Part shown: piece after piece, positions 11,342 through 22,566 of the stretch
Numbering within the stretch: the stretch's first letter is position 1
Layout: the number at the start of each line of letters is the position of its first letter
Source: Enterovibrio baiacu
Lineage (GTDB): Bacteria > Pseudomonadota > Gammaproteobacteria > Enterobacterales > Vibrionaceae
Assembly (NCBI RefSeq): GCF_004120195.1
Contig: NZ_SCHN01000008.1
Span: 337,445-401,444, forward strand
DNA: 64,000 nucleotides
Direction of reading: 5' to 3'
Program-made: the position numbers and the translations under genes
The notes under the pieces: model-generated
Told to the model about the DNA's origin: nothing
Seen by the model: the letters and a program-made list of their open reading frames with translations, nothing else
Database searches by the model: none

Positions 11342-11970
11342 TTATTTGTGGCGCTCTTTTAGCTTATTCGCCACGTCTTCTAGCGAGAAACCTTGGTCTT
11401 GTAGAAGCACCATCAAGTGGTACATCAGGTCTGCGGATTCATTGATCAATTCCTCCTTATCGCCCGACGTCGCTGCAAGCGCGACTTCAACGCCTTCTTC
11501 GCCCACTTTCTGCGAAATACGCTTGGTACCCTTAGCGTATAGCGACGCAGTGTAAGATGAAGAAGGATCGGATCCTCTACGGGATGCCAGCACCTGCTCC
11601 AATTGATGAAGGAACACCAATGAAGGTTTGTGTGCGTCGTCTTCTCCCCAGCAGGTCTCGGTGCCAAGGTGGCAGGTTGGGCCAATTGGGTCGGCTTGCA
11701 CGAGCAGGGTATCTTTGTCGCAATCGACGGTGATGTGCTTGAGGCGCAATACGTTTCCAGAGGTTTCGCCTTTGGTCCAAAGACGTTCCTTGGTGCGTGA
11801 GAAAAAGGTCACTTGCTCGGTATCAAGCGTTTTTGCCAGCGCGTCCTGATTCATGTAACCCATCATCAGAACCTGTCCGCTGTTTGCGTTTTGGACGATG
11901 GCAGGCACGAGTCCGTCAACCTTGTCCCAGTCAATGCTGTCAGCGAGCACTGCATTTCCTTGTGTCTGGC

Positions 11971-11974
<4 letters not shown>
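11342..11974 (-). CDS. hisI: bifunctional phosphoribosyl-AMP cyclohydrolase / phosphoribosyl-ATP pyrophosphatase
   Basis: Histidine synthesis steps 2 and 3 in one 210-residue chain. The N-terminal cyclohydrolase domain has the zinc/metal ligands ([24 protein letters not shown]). The C-terminal half is a MazG-like pyrophosphohydrolase ([14 protein letters not shown] and [19 protein letters not shown]). This fusion is normal in Enterobacterales and Vibrionales. It overlaps hisF by 4 bases and is the last gene of the operon. Confidence 0.96.
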
Positions 11975-13469
<1,495 letters not shown>

Positions 13470-14066
13470 TTACATCTCCAAGAAGTTTTTGATTAACTGC
13501 GCACCGGCTTTGCTTGAACGCTCAGGGTGGAACTGCACACCATAGTAGTTACCGCTTTGCACCGCGGCGCTGAATGCGTGACCGTAATCGCAACGGCCAA
13601 TGGTGTAGTCACCTTCTGGCATGGCGTAGCTGTGTACAAAGTAGAAATAGCTGTTTTCTGGAATGTCTTTAAACAGTGGATGGTTATCCACGGGTGTCAC
13701 TGTGTTCCAGCCCATGTGAGGCAAAGGTAAATCGCCTGTCTCCATCAAGGAGGTACTTGCTGGGACGTGGCCTAAACAGCTCACGTCAGTTTTACCTTCT
13801 TGAGATGAATTCCCGAGAAGTTGCATGCCAAGGCAAATGCCAAGCAGAGGTTGTTTTACCTGCTGAACGAGCGCAATCAAGTCGCGCTCTTCTAGGTTTT
13901 TCATTGCCTCTGTTGCCGTGCCTACACCTGGCAAAAACAGCTTGTCTGCATCCAAAACAACCGCAGGGTCACGACTGATCGTCACGTCATAACCCAAACG
14001 CTCAATGGCAAATCGCACTGAGCTGACGTTGGCGCATCCGGTATCGATAATGACAATCTTGCTCAT
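13470..14066 (-). CDS. hisH: imidazole glycerol phosphate synthase, glutaminase subunit
   Basis: A 198-residue class I glutamine amidotransferase that feeds ammonia to HisF. The nucleophile elbow is [11 protein letters not shown], and the His-Glu pair lies in GVQFHPERS. The ATG at 14066 begins [10 protein letters not shown] and has AAGGAGAG upstream on the minus strand. A longer in-frame version reaching into hisB has no support. Confidence 0.96.
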   Translation of the reverse strand: MSKIVIIDTGCANVSSVRFAIERLGYDVTISRDPAVVLDADKLFLPGVGTATEAMKNLEERDLIALVQQVKQPLLGICLGMQLLGNSSQEGKTDVSCLGHVPASTSLMETGDLPLPHMGWNTVTPVDNHPLFKDIPENSYFYFVHSYAMPEGDYTIGRCDYGHAFSAAVQSGNYYGVQFHPERSSKAGAQLIKNFLEM

Positions 14067-14076
14067 TTCTCTCTCC

Positions 14077-15144
14077 TTAGAGGACGCCTTTGCTGCTTGG
14101 CAGTTCATTACCATCAACACGAATAGCCTGACGCAGAGTGCGGCCGTAGGCTTTGAACAAGCTTTCCACAATGTGGTGTGTGTTCTCACCATCTGAAGAT
14201 AGGTGCAGCGTACATGCCATGGTATCCGTCAATGAACGGAAGAAGTGCTCGACCATTTCTGTTGAGAGGTCGCCGACTTTCTCTTGTGAGAAGCTGGCTT
14301 CAAATTTCAGGTAAGGGCGACCTGACAAATCCAACGCACATTGTGCAAGGCATTCGTCCATTGGCAGGCTGAACCCGAAACGGCCAATACCGCGTTTGTT
14401 ACCGAGCGCTTCTTTCAGCGCTTGGCCCAGCGCCAATGCCGTGTCTTCAACCGTGTGGTGATCGTCGATGTGAAGGTCGCCTTCAACCGCCACTTCCATA
14501 CGGAATCCGCCGTGGGTCGCGATTTGGTCCAACATGTGATCGAAGAAACCCAAACCGGTGCTGATGCTATTGCCGCCAGTTTCGTCCAAATTCACCGTGA
14601 TATTGATGTCGGTTTCTTTGGTGGTACGAGTCACCGAAGCGACGCGTGGGCTGGTGGTCAAATCTTTCAGGATTTGTTTCCAACCCAAGGTTTCAGGGTT
14701 GTACTGAATGCCACGGATTGCCATGTTCTCTGCCAGTTGGATATCGGTTTGACGATCGCCAATCACTGCAGAGGTTTTGAAATCAACACGGCCTTGTTGC
14801 AAGTACTCTTTCACCAAACCCAGTTTAGGTTTGCGGCAGCTACAATCTTCGTGGTCGAAGTGTGGGCAAATCAGAACATCTGCAAACTTCACGCCTTGAG
14901 ATTCGAAAATCTCCATCATCATATTATGTGGCGCATCGAAATCCGCTTGTGGGTAACTGTCAGTGCCTAAACCATCTTGGTTGGTCACCATCACTAGCTT
15001 GTAACCCGCGTCTTGCAGTGCGAGAAGTGCGGGGATCACGAAAGGTTCGAACTTGAGCTTGTCGAGGCGGTCGACTTGGAAGTCTACTGGCGGCTCAACA
15101 ATCAAGGTGCCATCGCGGTCAATAAAGAGAATTTTTTCTTTCAC
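14077..15144 (-). CDS. hisB: bifunctional histidinol-phosphatase / imidazoleglycerol-phosphate dehydratase
   Basis: A 355-residue fusion. Residues 1-165 are an HAD phosphatase (FIDRDGTLI with the nucleophile Asp; zinc-binding [14 protein letters not shown]). Residues 167-355 are the dehydratase with its metal-binding histidine motifs ([28 protein letters not shown]). The fusion is the usual gamma-proteobacterial form. Gaps are 37 bases from hisC and 10 bases to hisH. Confidence 0.96.
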   Translation of the reverse strand: MKEKILFIDRDGTLIVEPPVDFQVDRLDKLKFEPFVIPALLALQDAGYKLVMVTNQDGLGTDSYPQADFDAPHNMMMEIFESQGVKFADVLICPHFDHEDCSCRKPKLGLVKEYLQQGRVDFKTSAVIGDRQTDIQLAENMAIRGIQYNPETLGWKQILKDLTTSPRVASVTRTTKETDINITVNLDETGGNSISTGLGFFDHMLDQIATHGGFRMEVAVEGDLHIDDHHTVEDTALALGQALKEALGNKRGIGRFGFSLPMDECLAQCALDLSGRPYLKFEASFSQEKVGDLSTEMVEHFFRSLTDTMACTLHLSSDGENTHHIVESLFKAYGRTLRQAIRVDGNELPSSKGVL

Positions 15145-15181
15145 ATTGCTTTCCTTAACAATACGTCCTTCGCTTCCTGCT

Positions 15182-16228
15182 CTACGCCAGTTGTTGGCGA
15201 ATAAAGGTCAGGGTTTTTTCGCACTCTTCTCGGTTACCGACGCTAATGCGAATGCAGCCTTCTATTGGTGAGCGTCTTAGGATGATGCCGTTATCCCATA
15301 GGGTTGAGAACAAAAGGTCAGCATCGTCGAATTTAACCAGTAGGTAGTTGCCGTAGCCGTCAAACACTTGAACACCTGGCAGCATGGAGAGCCCTGCTTG
15401 TAGGTATGCGCGGTTGGCGTTGAGATCAAGTACCTGATATTTCATGCGAGCAAGGCCCACTTCTGATAGCGCTTGGCAAGCAATCTCGGTAACAGGCACG
15501 GGCACGGGATACGGTGCAATCACCTTCAACATCAGTTGGATGACTTGCGTGTTCGCCAGTGTGAAGCCACAGCGAAGACCTGCAAGCGCAAACGCTTTCG
15601 ACATGGTGCGTAAAATGGCGAGGTTCGGGTAACGCACCAAAAGATCGACCGTTGAAGCTTCCGGACAAAAATCGATATAGGCTTCATCGACAACCACCAG
15701 CGCTTTACCTGCTGTCATTTCGAGCAGCGCTTCAATGTCATTGCGGTTCAGAAGGTTACCCGTTGGGTTGTTAGGGCTACAAACGAACACTAACTTAACG
15801 CCATCAATCTGCTTTTCGATCTCTGGCATGTTGAGCTGCCAGTCTTCTGTGAGCGGCACGGTTTTACGTGAAACGCCAAAGGTCTCAGCACTGATGGCAT
15901 ACATGCCGTACGTTGGCGGGCAGAACAGAATCGAATCTTCGCCAGCTTCACAGAAAGTGCGGATCAACAACTCGATGCTTTCGTCTGCGCCGCGTGAGGT
16001 CAGCACTTGGTCTGGTCGCACGCCTGCATAGTCTGCGTAAGCGCGAATCAAAGGATCAGGCTGACATTCGCTGTAGCGGTTTAGGCTATTGCCGCTGACC
16101 ACATATTCGTTGTTAAACGGTGATTCGTTGGCGTTTAGCCAAACGTCACCTTGCCCGCCCAAACGGCGAGCAGACAGGTAAGGGGTCAACGCTTGAACGT
16201 CCTTACGGGCTAACTTCTCAATATCCAT
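15182..16228 (-). CDS. hisC: histidinol-phosphate aminotransferase
   Basis: A 348-residue fold-type I PLP enzyme. The Schiff-base lysine is in [12 protein letters not shown], and [10 protein letters not shown] and CSPNNPTGN are family motifs. The ATG at 16228 ([11 protein letters not shown]) was preferred over an in-frame start at 16282 that runs back into hisD. Confidence 0.95.
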   Translation of the reverse strand: MDIEKLARKDVQALTPYLSARRLGGQGDVWLNANESPFNNEYVVSGNSLNRYSECQPDPLIRAYADYAGVRPDQVLTSRGADESIELLIRTFCEAGEDSILFCPPTYGMYAISAETFGVSRKTVPLTEDWQLNMPEIEKQIDGVKLVFVCSPNNPTGNLLNRNDIEALLEMTAGKALVVVDEAYIDFCPEASTVDLLVRYPNLAILRTMSKAFALAGLRCGFTLANTQVIQLMLKVIAPYPVPVPVTEIACQALSEVGLARMKYQVLDLNANRAYLQAGLSMLPGVQVFDGYGNYLLVKFDDADLLFSTLWDNGIILRRSPIEGCIRISVGNREECEKTLTFIRQQLA

Positions 16229-16241
16229 AACAACCCCTAAA

Positions 16242-17534
16242 TTAAGCTTTGTTGAGTTTTTCAACGCGAAGCGTGACAGCATTTCTGTGTGCGTCTAGCC
16301 CTTCTGCGTTAGCCATGGCAACCACGGTGGGTGCCAATGCTTGAAGGCCATCGGCTGACAACTCTTGTACGGTCATACGTTTGCTGAAATCCGCAAGTCC
16401 AAGACTTGAATAGGTACGCGTAAAACCATAGGTTGGCAGCACGTGGTTGGTGCCAGAGGCATAATCACCAACGGACTCTGGTGACCAAGCGCCGAGGAAG
16501 ATCGAGCCTGCATTATCAAGCAGCGGCAGCGATTCACGTGGGTTCTTGGTTTGCACTATCAAGTGCTCAGGGCCGTAATTGTTTGAGATCGCAATACATT
16601 GCGGCAAGCTGTCAGCAATGATGATCAGGCTAGAGCCAAGGGCTTTGCTGGCGATGTCGGCGCGGCTCAAGGTTTTCAGTTGGCGTTGAACGGCATCTGC
16701 CACTTTCTCTGCCAACACTGGAGAAGGCGTCACCAGCACCACTTGAGAGTCTGGACCGTGTTCTGCTTGGCTCAGCAAATCCGCTGCAACAAAATCTGCA
16801 TCCGCTTCTTCGTCCGCAATCACGAGCACTTCAGAAGGACCTGCTGGCATGTCAATGGCCGCGCCCTTGAAGTCATTACTCACTTGGCGCTTTGCTTCAG
16901 TTACAAAGGCATTGCCTGGGCCGAAAATTTTGTCCACTTTGCTGACAGTTTCTGTGCCGTAAGCCATGGCAGCAACTGCTTGTGCGCCGCCAAGGTTATA
17001 GACTTCGTCAATGCCGCAAAGCTTGGCGACATATAGGATTTCATCGGCAATCGGCGGTGGGGAACTCAACACCACTTTGCGACAGCCCGCGATTTGCGAG
17101 GGCACACCCAGCATCAAAACGGTGGAAGGCAATGGCGCACTGCCACCTGGGATGTACAAACCGACGCGGTTGATAGGGCGAGTAACCAGCTCACACACCA
17201 CGCCTGGCATGGTTTCAACTGTCAGCGGTTGTGCTATTTGTGCTTTGTGGAAACAGGCGATGTTTGTATATGCCTGTTTCAGCGCTTGTTTGATCTCATC
17301 GCCCATACGATCTTCGGCACTGTCGATGTCGCTTTGGCTAACACGGATGGATTCAGGCACAACCTTATCGAATTTCTCGGTAAGGGCTTTAAGCGCCGCA
17401 TCGCCACCCTCGCGTACATCGCGAAGTACACTTGTGACTGCATCAGTAATGGAAGCGCTGTCGCTGATTGCTGGACGTTCCAGCAATGCTTCACGTTGTT
17501 GTTCGCTGAGAGATTTCCAAACCACCGTTTTCAT
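16242..17534 (-). CDS. hisD: histidinol dehydrogenase
   Basis: A 430-residue zinc enzyme that carries out the last two oxidations to histidine. It has the family signature region ([15 protein letters not shown] and [14 protein letters not shown] with the zinc ligands and catalytic His) and the C-terminal [10 protein letters not shown] ligand region. It lies 3 bases after hisG and 13 bases before hisC. Confidence 0.96.
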   Translation of the reverse strand: MKTVVWKSLSEQQREALLERPAISDSASITDAVTSVLRDVREGGDAALKALTEKFDKVVPESIRVSQSDIDSAEDRMGDEIKQALKQAYTNIACFHKAQIAQPLTVETMPGVVCELVTRPINRVGLYIPGGSAPLPSTVLMLGVPSQIAGCRKVVLSSPPPIADEILYVAKLCGIDEVYNLGGAQAVAAMAYGTETVSKVDKIFGPGNAFVTEAKRQVSNDFKGAAIDMPAGPSEVLVIADEEADADFVAADLLSQAEHGPDSQVVLVTPSPVLAEKVADAVQRQLKTLSRADIASKALGSSLIIIADSLPQCIAISNNYGPEHLIVQTKNPRESLPLLDNAGSIFLGAWSPESVGDYASGTNHVLPTYGFTRTYSSLGLADFSKRMTVQELSADGLQALAPTVVAMANAEGLDAHRNAVTLRVEKLNKA

Positions 17535-17537
17535 GGC

Positions 17538-18434
17538 TTACTCCATCATTTTCTCAATTGGCAGCACCAGAATGGAGCTCGCACCCAAGTCCTTCAGTTT
17601 TTCCATGGTTTCCCAGAACAGGTTTTCTGTGCTGACAAGATGTACGGCGACACGTTGTTTGTCGTGTGCCAAAGGAAGGATGGTTGGATCTTCTGCACCC
17701 GGAAGTAGTTCAACGATTTTTTCGAGCGTTTCGCTTGGTGCATGAAGCATGATGTACTTAGATTCTTTCGCTTTAATCACACCGTTGATACGCGTAAGAA
17801 GGCGGTCGATTAATTCGACTTTGTCTGAGGCAAAGTCGCCAGTACGTTGAATAAGCACAGCTTTCGAGCGGAAGATAACTTCTGCTTCTTTCAGGCCATT
17901 CGCTTCAAGGGTTGCGCCTGTTGAGACTAAGTCACAGATCGCATCTGCAAGACCCGCACGCGGTGCAACTTCAACAGAGCCGTTGAGCATACAGGTGCTG
18001 AATTTAACGTCTTGCTTATCAAGGTAGGCTTTAAGAATGTTGGGGTAGGTCGTCGCAATGCGTTTGCCTGCGAGATCTTGAGGGCCGTTGTAGTCTTGGT
18101 CTTTTTCGATGGCAACAGACAAACGACAACCACCGAAGTCTAGGCGACGCAGCTTGTTGTATTCGCTTGGCTCGCCCACTTTAACGCGCTCTAGGCGAAC
18201 TTCTTCCAGTTCGTTTTCACCGATAACACCAAGGTCGACAACACCATCCATGATGAGGCCTGGGATATCGTCATCGCGTACCAACAGTAGGTCGATTGGC
18301 ATGTTTTCAGCGTGCGCCACAAGGCGGTCGCCAGAAACATTGATTTTAACACCACAACGTTTTAGCAGCTCAAAGCACTCTTTTGCTAGGCGGCCTTTCT
18401 TTTGTATTGCGATTCTTAAGCGTTCAGTTTGCAT
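17538..18434 (-). CDS. hisG: ATP phosphoribosyltransferase, long form
   Basis: The first, feedback-controlled enzyme of histidine synthesis, 298 residues: the long (HisG_L) form with a C-terminal regulatory ACT-like domain, so no HisZ is needed. Motifs include [17 protein letters not shown] at the start and [18 protein letters not shown] as the PRPP-binding loop. It is the first structural gene behind the attenuator. Confidence 0.96.
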   Translation of the reverse strand: MQTERLRIAIQKKGRLAKECFELLKRCGVKINVSGDRLVAHAENMPIDLLLVRDDDIPGLIMDGVVDLGVIGENELEEVRLERVKVGEPSEYNKLRRLDFGGCRLSVAIEKDQDYNGPQDLAGKRIATTYPNILKAYLDKQDVKFSTCMLNGSVEVAPRAGLADAICDLVSTGATLEANGLKEAEVIFRSKAVLIQRTGDFASDKVELIDRLLTRINGVIKAKESKYIMLHAPSETLEKIVELLPGAEDPTILPLAHDKQRVAVHLVSTENLFWETMEKLKDLGASSILVLPIEKMME

Positions 18435-18509
18435 GATCTAATCCCTGTATCTTTGGCTCTGATGCTCCCGTCTAGGAGACATTGCCACAATTTTAAATCC
18501 TAAAATGTA

Positions 18510-18540
18510 AAAAACCCCCGGAAGGTTCGCTTCCGGGGGT
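18510..18540 (-). terminator. his operon attenuator (terminator stem)
   Basis: On the minus strand a 10-bp stem ACCCCCGGAA/TTCCGGGGGT around a 7-base loop is followed by a T-run (TTTTTTAC). It lies between the leader peptide and hisG, the classical arrangement for ribosome-mediated attenuation. Alternative upstream pairing segments are expected in 18541-18620. Confidence 0.9.
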
Positions 18541-18620
18541 CTGAATCTTGTATTCGCTTTCAATGACCGTTGGAAGAACCTAATCCTTGTCTTCCAGTCG
18601 AAACCAATCTTCCCGAAAGA

Positions 18621-18668
18621 CTACTCAGGATGGTGATGATGGTGAATGGTCATGAGCGATTTTTGCAT
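18621..18668 (-). CDS. hisL: his operon leader peptide
   Basis: A 15-residue peptide read as MQKSLMTIHHHHHPE, with five consecutive histidine codons (CAC CAT CAT CAC CAT) just before the stop. It lies 81 bases upstream of a strong terminator stem and 187 bases upstream of hisG. Stalling on the His codons when charged tRNA-His is scarce would free the operon from attenuation, as in E. coli and Salmonella. Confidence 0.93.
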   Translation of the reverse strand: MQKSLMTIHHHHHPE

Positions 18669-19007
18669 ATTTACTTGACTACCTTGTCTGTGTACTTGTG
18701 TAAACCAGCACGCAATGTTTGTAATGTGCGTAACAAATAGGTTTAACGTTTACTTGGCATCAACACTAACAAACTCACTAAATATTGCAACAAGTAATTT
18801 GTGGGTTTCTACATTTACAGAAGGGGTTCGCGGGGAAAGGCAAGAAATACTGAGTTGACTCGCATTTGGAAGACACTTTAGTGACAGTTAGATGACTCTT
18901 TTTTGCAACGCCTTTCGAGGGCATAACGGCGCTGCTTTCTTGATTACAGGGCGATACCTTGGTATCGAACAGAGGATTTTCTGTCAGACTTGTGTGTTTA
19001 ATGGGCT
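18669..19007. promoter_or_regulatory. intergenic region holding the his promoter
   Basis: 339 bases without a gene. The his promoter must lie next to the leader (about 18690-18760, minus strand), but I see only weak matches to -35 and -10 boxes there. The rest shows no coding potential or clear repeat. Confidence 0.5.
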
Positions 19008-19196
19008 CTAGACGTAAATATCAAGTAACCCGTCTTTTTTCTTTTTGTCCGTGCTATTGGCGGCCCCGCTGTTCGATGCCTCTTGCTCGTCATTTTCAAT
19101 GTCGCGCTCGGCGTTAGATTTCGTCTTGTCTTGTTTCAAGATCGTACCGACTTTCTTAAGCGGTGCTTCTGTCAATTTGGGGAACCAAGTCATCAT
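19008..19196 (-). CDS. small hydrophilic protein of unknown function
   Basis: A 62-residue frame. Two adjacent ATG codons (19196 and 19193) follow GAGG at 4 or 7 bases; the second spacing is better. The N-terminus MTWFPKLTEAPLKKVGTIL is amphipathic, and the remainder is rich in Lys, Asp, Glu, Asn and Ser with a KKKK stretch, so it is probably disordered. I recognise no domain. Ribosome site and position upstream of the gap to his support a real gene, but similarity is untested. Confidence 0.5.
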   Translation of the reverse strand: MMTWFPKLTEAPLKKVGTILKQDKTKSNAERDIENDEQEASNSGAANSTDKKKKDGLLDIYV

Positions 19197-19256
19197 CAAT
19201 CCTCATGATCCGTTCCCCTATGTTATCGACGTCAATCAGTGCGACTTGAGTGTTTT

Positions 19257-19784
19257 TTAACCGCAACACTTTTTGTGTTTTTTCCCGCTGCCGCACGGGC
19301 ATGGGTCATTGCGGCCAACTTTTTGCTGTTGCGGGTATTCGCCATCAAGGTAATACCATACTGTGTCATTGCCTTTTTGCTCGGTGACAAAACGGGATTT
19401 TTCTTGCAGACAATACTCGTTGCCGTTTTCTGCGTAGTGCGCTTTGAATTGCACGTAACCCAGGTTGCCTTCGGCTTCAACAGAGCTTGCGATCACCTCT
19501 AGGCCCAACCACTCACTGTTGACGGATTGGGCAATGGCATCGCGGTGCTTCTCTGCTTCACAGGATGGGTGATACGTCTCTATCACAAAATCCACCAAGC
19601 CCAATGCATGTGCGCTGTAGCGTGAGCGCATCAACTTCTCAGGGTGGTCAGCATTCGCGTGGTTGATATGAACAGGTTCACAACAGTCACGGTACAGTTT
19701 AGTGCTGCAACACGGGCACGCTGACTCGCGCGCAAGAGAAAGATCAATGCTAGGTTGTTTTTCGGTCATGAGGTTTGTGGTCAT
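19257..19784 (-). CDS. ychJ: YchJ family SEC-C motif protein
   Basis: A 175-residue protein with two cysteine-rich zinc-binding motifs: [13 protein letters not shown] near the N-terminus and the SEC-C motif [13 protein letters not shown] at the very C-terminus. A central NTF2-like domain ([22 protein letters not shown]) lies between them. This is the UPF0225/YchJ layout; the cellular role is unknown. The second Met (19769, MTEKQ) is an alternative start. Confidence 0.88.
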   Translation of the reverse strand: MTTNLMTEKQPSIDLSLARESACPCCSTKLYRDCCEPVHINHANADHPEKLMRSRYSAHALGLVDFVIETYHPSCEAEKHRDAIAQSVNSEWLGLEVIASSVEAEGNLGYVQFKAHYAENGNEYCLQEKSRFVTEQKGNDTVWYYLDGEYPQQQKVGRNDPCPCGSGKKHKKCCG

Positions 19785-19904
19785 GAAAAGACGCTCGATA
19801 AAGTAAAATCGCGCCTATTTTCAAAGGCAACCGAAACAGAGTCAAGATAAGCCTGAATGCGCCTTGCTTGCGTCTGCGATAGCCGTGAAAAAGGCGACGT
19901 GTTG

Positions 19905-19940
19905 AGAACAGGCCGCCTTCAGGTTGTTTGGGTATAAACA
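19905..19940. repeat. right-end copy of a Vibrionaceae-type intergenic palindrome
   Basis: CGCCTTCAGGTTGTTTGGGTATAAAC matches the right arm of the palindromes at 52348-52401 and 32014-32065. A left arm is not clear here, so the copy is partial or decayed. It lies between ychJ and puuA. Confidence 0.5.
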
Positions 19941-19949
19941 GTTACTTAC

Positions 19950-21365
19950 CTAAAAAGCGTGCAAATACCAATCGTATTCTAGGCCCGTTATATGCTGTTC
20001 AAACTCTTCCAATTCCTTCTCTTTGCATGTGACGAAAACATCCACGAAATCGGTGCCGAGGTATTCACGCATTGGCTCAGATTGCGAAAGCACGCGCAGC
20101 GCATCACGCAGGTTGGTGGGTAACGCATCAAATTCTATTTCTTTGTCGTAGGCATTGCCGACAATGGGCTCTGAGGGCTCGATTTTGTTTTCAATGCCAT
20201 AAAGGACTGAGGCCAGCAGGGCGCTCATCATGAGATAAGGGTTTGCGTCTGCGCCCGCCACGCGGTGTTCAATGCGTGTCGCTTCCGGCGCATCCCCCGG
20301 GATACGCAGCGCCGTGGTACGGTTTTCAATCCCCCAAGTCGCGGCATTCGGCACGTAGAAGTCCGGGCTGAATCGACGGTAGGAATTGATGTTCGGACAG
20401 AGGATTGCCATGTAATCCTGCATCAAGGCCAACATACCGCCTAAGGCCCAGCGCAATGTGTCTGTCATTTCCCCATTTTCAGGTGGCTGGAAGACGTTGT
20501 TGCCTTCTTCATCGACCAAACTGATGTGAACGTGCATGCCGTTACCGGCTTGATCAGCATAAGGCTTTGCCATAAAGGTGGTATCAAGCTCATGTTCGTG
20601 GGCCACTTGCTTGATCACGCGTTTAAGCAAAAGGGCATAGTCACAGGCTGCGAGCGGATCATTGGTATGGGTAAGGTTAATCTCGAATTGCCCGGGGGCG
20701 GATTCTGCGACGATGGTGTCGGCAGGTAAGCCTTGTTCTCGCGCAGCATCAATGATGCCAGTGAGGAACTCAGAGTATTCGTCCAAGTCATCCAGCGAAT
20801 AAACTTGTGTGTTTTCGGGGCGTCGGCCTGTCACGGGGGAAATCGGCGGCAGTGGTGCTTGGCCAGATTCCTGACTGTCGATTAAGTAGAACTCCAATTC
20901 AAAGGCCGACACAGGCGTTAAGCCTTTGTCTTTTATCTGTCGGACAAGGCGTCGCAAGATCATGCGGGGATCACCGAAGAAAGGGGTTTGTGGATCTTCG
21001 TACATTTCGAGCAGCAATTGTGCGATAGGGCGCTTTTGCCAAGGTTGAGTGGTGAGCGAGCCGGCGACGGGAAAACAGATGGCATCGGATTCACCAATCT
21101 CCAACCCTAATCCTGTTTCTTCTACTGGATTGCCTTTGATGTTCATGCCGTAGATAGAGATAGGAAGGGCGATACCGTGCTCATAAGCTTTTGGTAGCTT
21201 GTCTTTCTCGACGCGTTTCCCGCGAACAATGCCATTCATATCAATCAGTAACAGGTCTATGAATTCCATTTCTGGGTGTTCTGCGAGAAATTGCGATGCC
21301 TCGTCAGGGTCGGGCAGCGCGGTATCTTTTTCCTTGAACAAAGCCTTGTCTGTTTGATATCGCAT
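19950..21365 (-). CDS. puuA: glutamine synthetase family protein, gamma-glutamylputrescine synthetase type (paralogue 1)
   Basis: A 471-residue GS-fold ligase expected to join glutamate to putrescine or a similar diamine using ATP. GS core motifs are visible: SAFELEFYL (metal ligands), GQFEINLTHTNDP, KPYADQAGNGMHVHISL, and the ENRTTALRIPG and EHRVAGADANPYLMMSA regions. It lacks the adenylylation Tyr loop typical of GlnA, and its neighbours are all polyamine genes, so PuuA/SpuI is favoured over ammonia assimilation. It is divergent from puuD and the second GS gene across a 427-base gap. Confidence 0.85.
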   Translation of the reverse strand: MRYQTDKALFKEKDTALPDPDEASQFLAEHPEMEFIDLLLIDMNGIVRGKRVEKDKLPKAYEHGIALPISIYGMNIKGNPVEETGLGLEIGESDAICFPVAGSLTTQPWQKRPIAQLLLEMYEDPQTPFFGDPRMILRRLVRQIKDKGLTPVSAFELEFYLIDSQESGQAPLPPISPVTGRRPENTQVYSLDDLDEYSEFLTGIIDAAREQGLPADTIVAESAPGQFEINLTHTNDPLAACDYALLLKRVIKQVAHEHELDTTFMAKPYADQAGNGMHVHISLVDEEGNNVFQPPENGEMTDTLRWALGGMLALMQDYMAILCPNINSYRRFSPDFYVPNAATWGIENRTTALRIPGDAPEATRIEHRVAGADANPYLMMSALLASVLYGIENKIEPSEPIVGNAYDKEIEFDALPTNLRDALRVLSQSEPMREYLGTDFVDVFVTCKEKELEEFEQHITGLEYDWYLHAF

Positions 21366-21792
21366 ATGTCACCTGTCTGGGTGTAAATTATATCAATCAC
21401 TCCTAGTGATATCTCTGAGTGAATAGTAAACCCTATTGAATGTCAACCGCGTCGCGGCTCACAAAAAACATCTTATCTTATAAAATCAATGCGATAAGGT
21501 GCGATAAATCAAACCATTACCAATGTTAAGAAAATGAAAAATAAAACGAACGCAAATGTTGATTGGCTCTCTTGCGTAATTTATTTTTAACGTGTAGCGT
21601 GTGAAAAAACGAACGCACAACAGATAATGTAAAACATCACAGGCTTTTTAAATCGCCGCCTCATCACGTATTGAAACGTAATGGATGTGAAATACGAGGA
21701 ACGTGAAATAAAGGGCGAGCATTGTGTGATGTGGACACATAACCAGTGCGGACCTTGGATCGATAAAGAGATGGATTGATAAAGAGGTGTTT
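21366..21792. promoter_or_regulatory. divergent regulatory region between the two puuA/puuD units
   Basis: 427 AT-rich bases between divergent transcription units. A spaced inverted repeat CTTATC...GATAAG lies near 21474-21500 and is followed by a second GCGATAA, which could be an operator. PuuR, encoded at 31393, is the obvious candidate binder. No gene is seen here. Confidence 0.4.
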
Positions 21793-22566
21793 ATGACTCG
21801 CTCAGCAATGCCTATGGTCGGAGTGAGCGGCTGCACAAGCCAGCTAGGGTTACATCCTTTCCATATCGCCGGAGACAAATACCTCAAAGGGGTGTCAGAC
21901 GGTGCTAATTGCTGTCCATTAATTATTCCTGCGTTGGGTGATGCGCTGCCTATGCGCGATCTGCTTTCATCACTCGATGGCATTCTCTTCACAGGATCTC
22001 CGTCCAACATTGAACCCCATCATTATTCAGGTACACCCAGCGAGCCGGGAACAGAGCATGATCCTGCGCGTGATGCCACCACTCTCCCTCTAATGAAACT
22101 TGCGTTAGAAATGGGCGTACCTTTCTTGGCGATATGCCGAGGCTTTCAAGAAATGAACGTGGTGATGGGCGGGACGCTTCATCAAAAATTGCACGACGTG
22201 GGTGGTTTCATTGAACACCGCGAAGACAAAACTGCGCCGGTTGATATTCAATACGGACTTTCTCACACCGTAAACATTGAACCTGGGGGCATTCTCTGCG
22301 AGGCGTGGGGTCGCACTTCTGCTGACGTTAATTCTGTTCATACCCAAGGTATAGACAGGTTGGGTGAAGGATTGCGACCTGAAGCGACAGCCCCTGATGG
22401 CTTGATCGAAGCCATGTCCGTTATCAATGCGAAACAATTTGCTTTAGGTGTGCAATGGCATCCTGAGTGGAAGGTCACAAAAAATCCTTTTTATTCAGCT
22501 ATCTTCGAAGTATTCGGAAATGCCTGCAGACAGCGAGCGAAAGAACGTGAGAAAGCCAATGAATAA
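21793..22566 (+). CDS. puuD: gamma-glutamyl-gamma-aminobutyrate hydrolase
   Basis: A 257-residue class I glutamine amidotransferase-like hydrolase that releases GABA from gamma-glutamyl-GABA. The nucleophile lies in LAICRGFQEMNV and the catalytic His in GVQWHPEW; GILFTGSPSNIEP is the oxyanion region. The ATG at 21793 has AAAGAGG upstream. Its stop overlaps the next gene by 8 bases (ATGAATAA), so they are coupled. Confidence 0.92.
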   Translation: MTRSAMPMVGVSGCTSQLGLHPFHIAGDKYLKGVSDGANCCPLIIPALGDALPMRDLLSSLDGILFTGSPSNIEPHHYSGTPSEPGTEHDPARDATTLPLMKLALEMGVPFLAICRGFQEMNVVMGGTLHQKLHDVGGFIEHREDKTAPVDIQYGLSHTVNIEPGGILCEAWGRTSADVNSVHTQGIDRLGEGLRPEATAPDGLIEAMSVINAKQFALGVQWHPEWKVTKNPFYSAIFEVFGNACRQRAKEREKANE

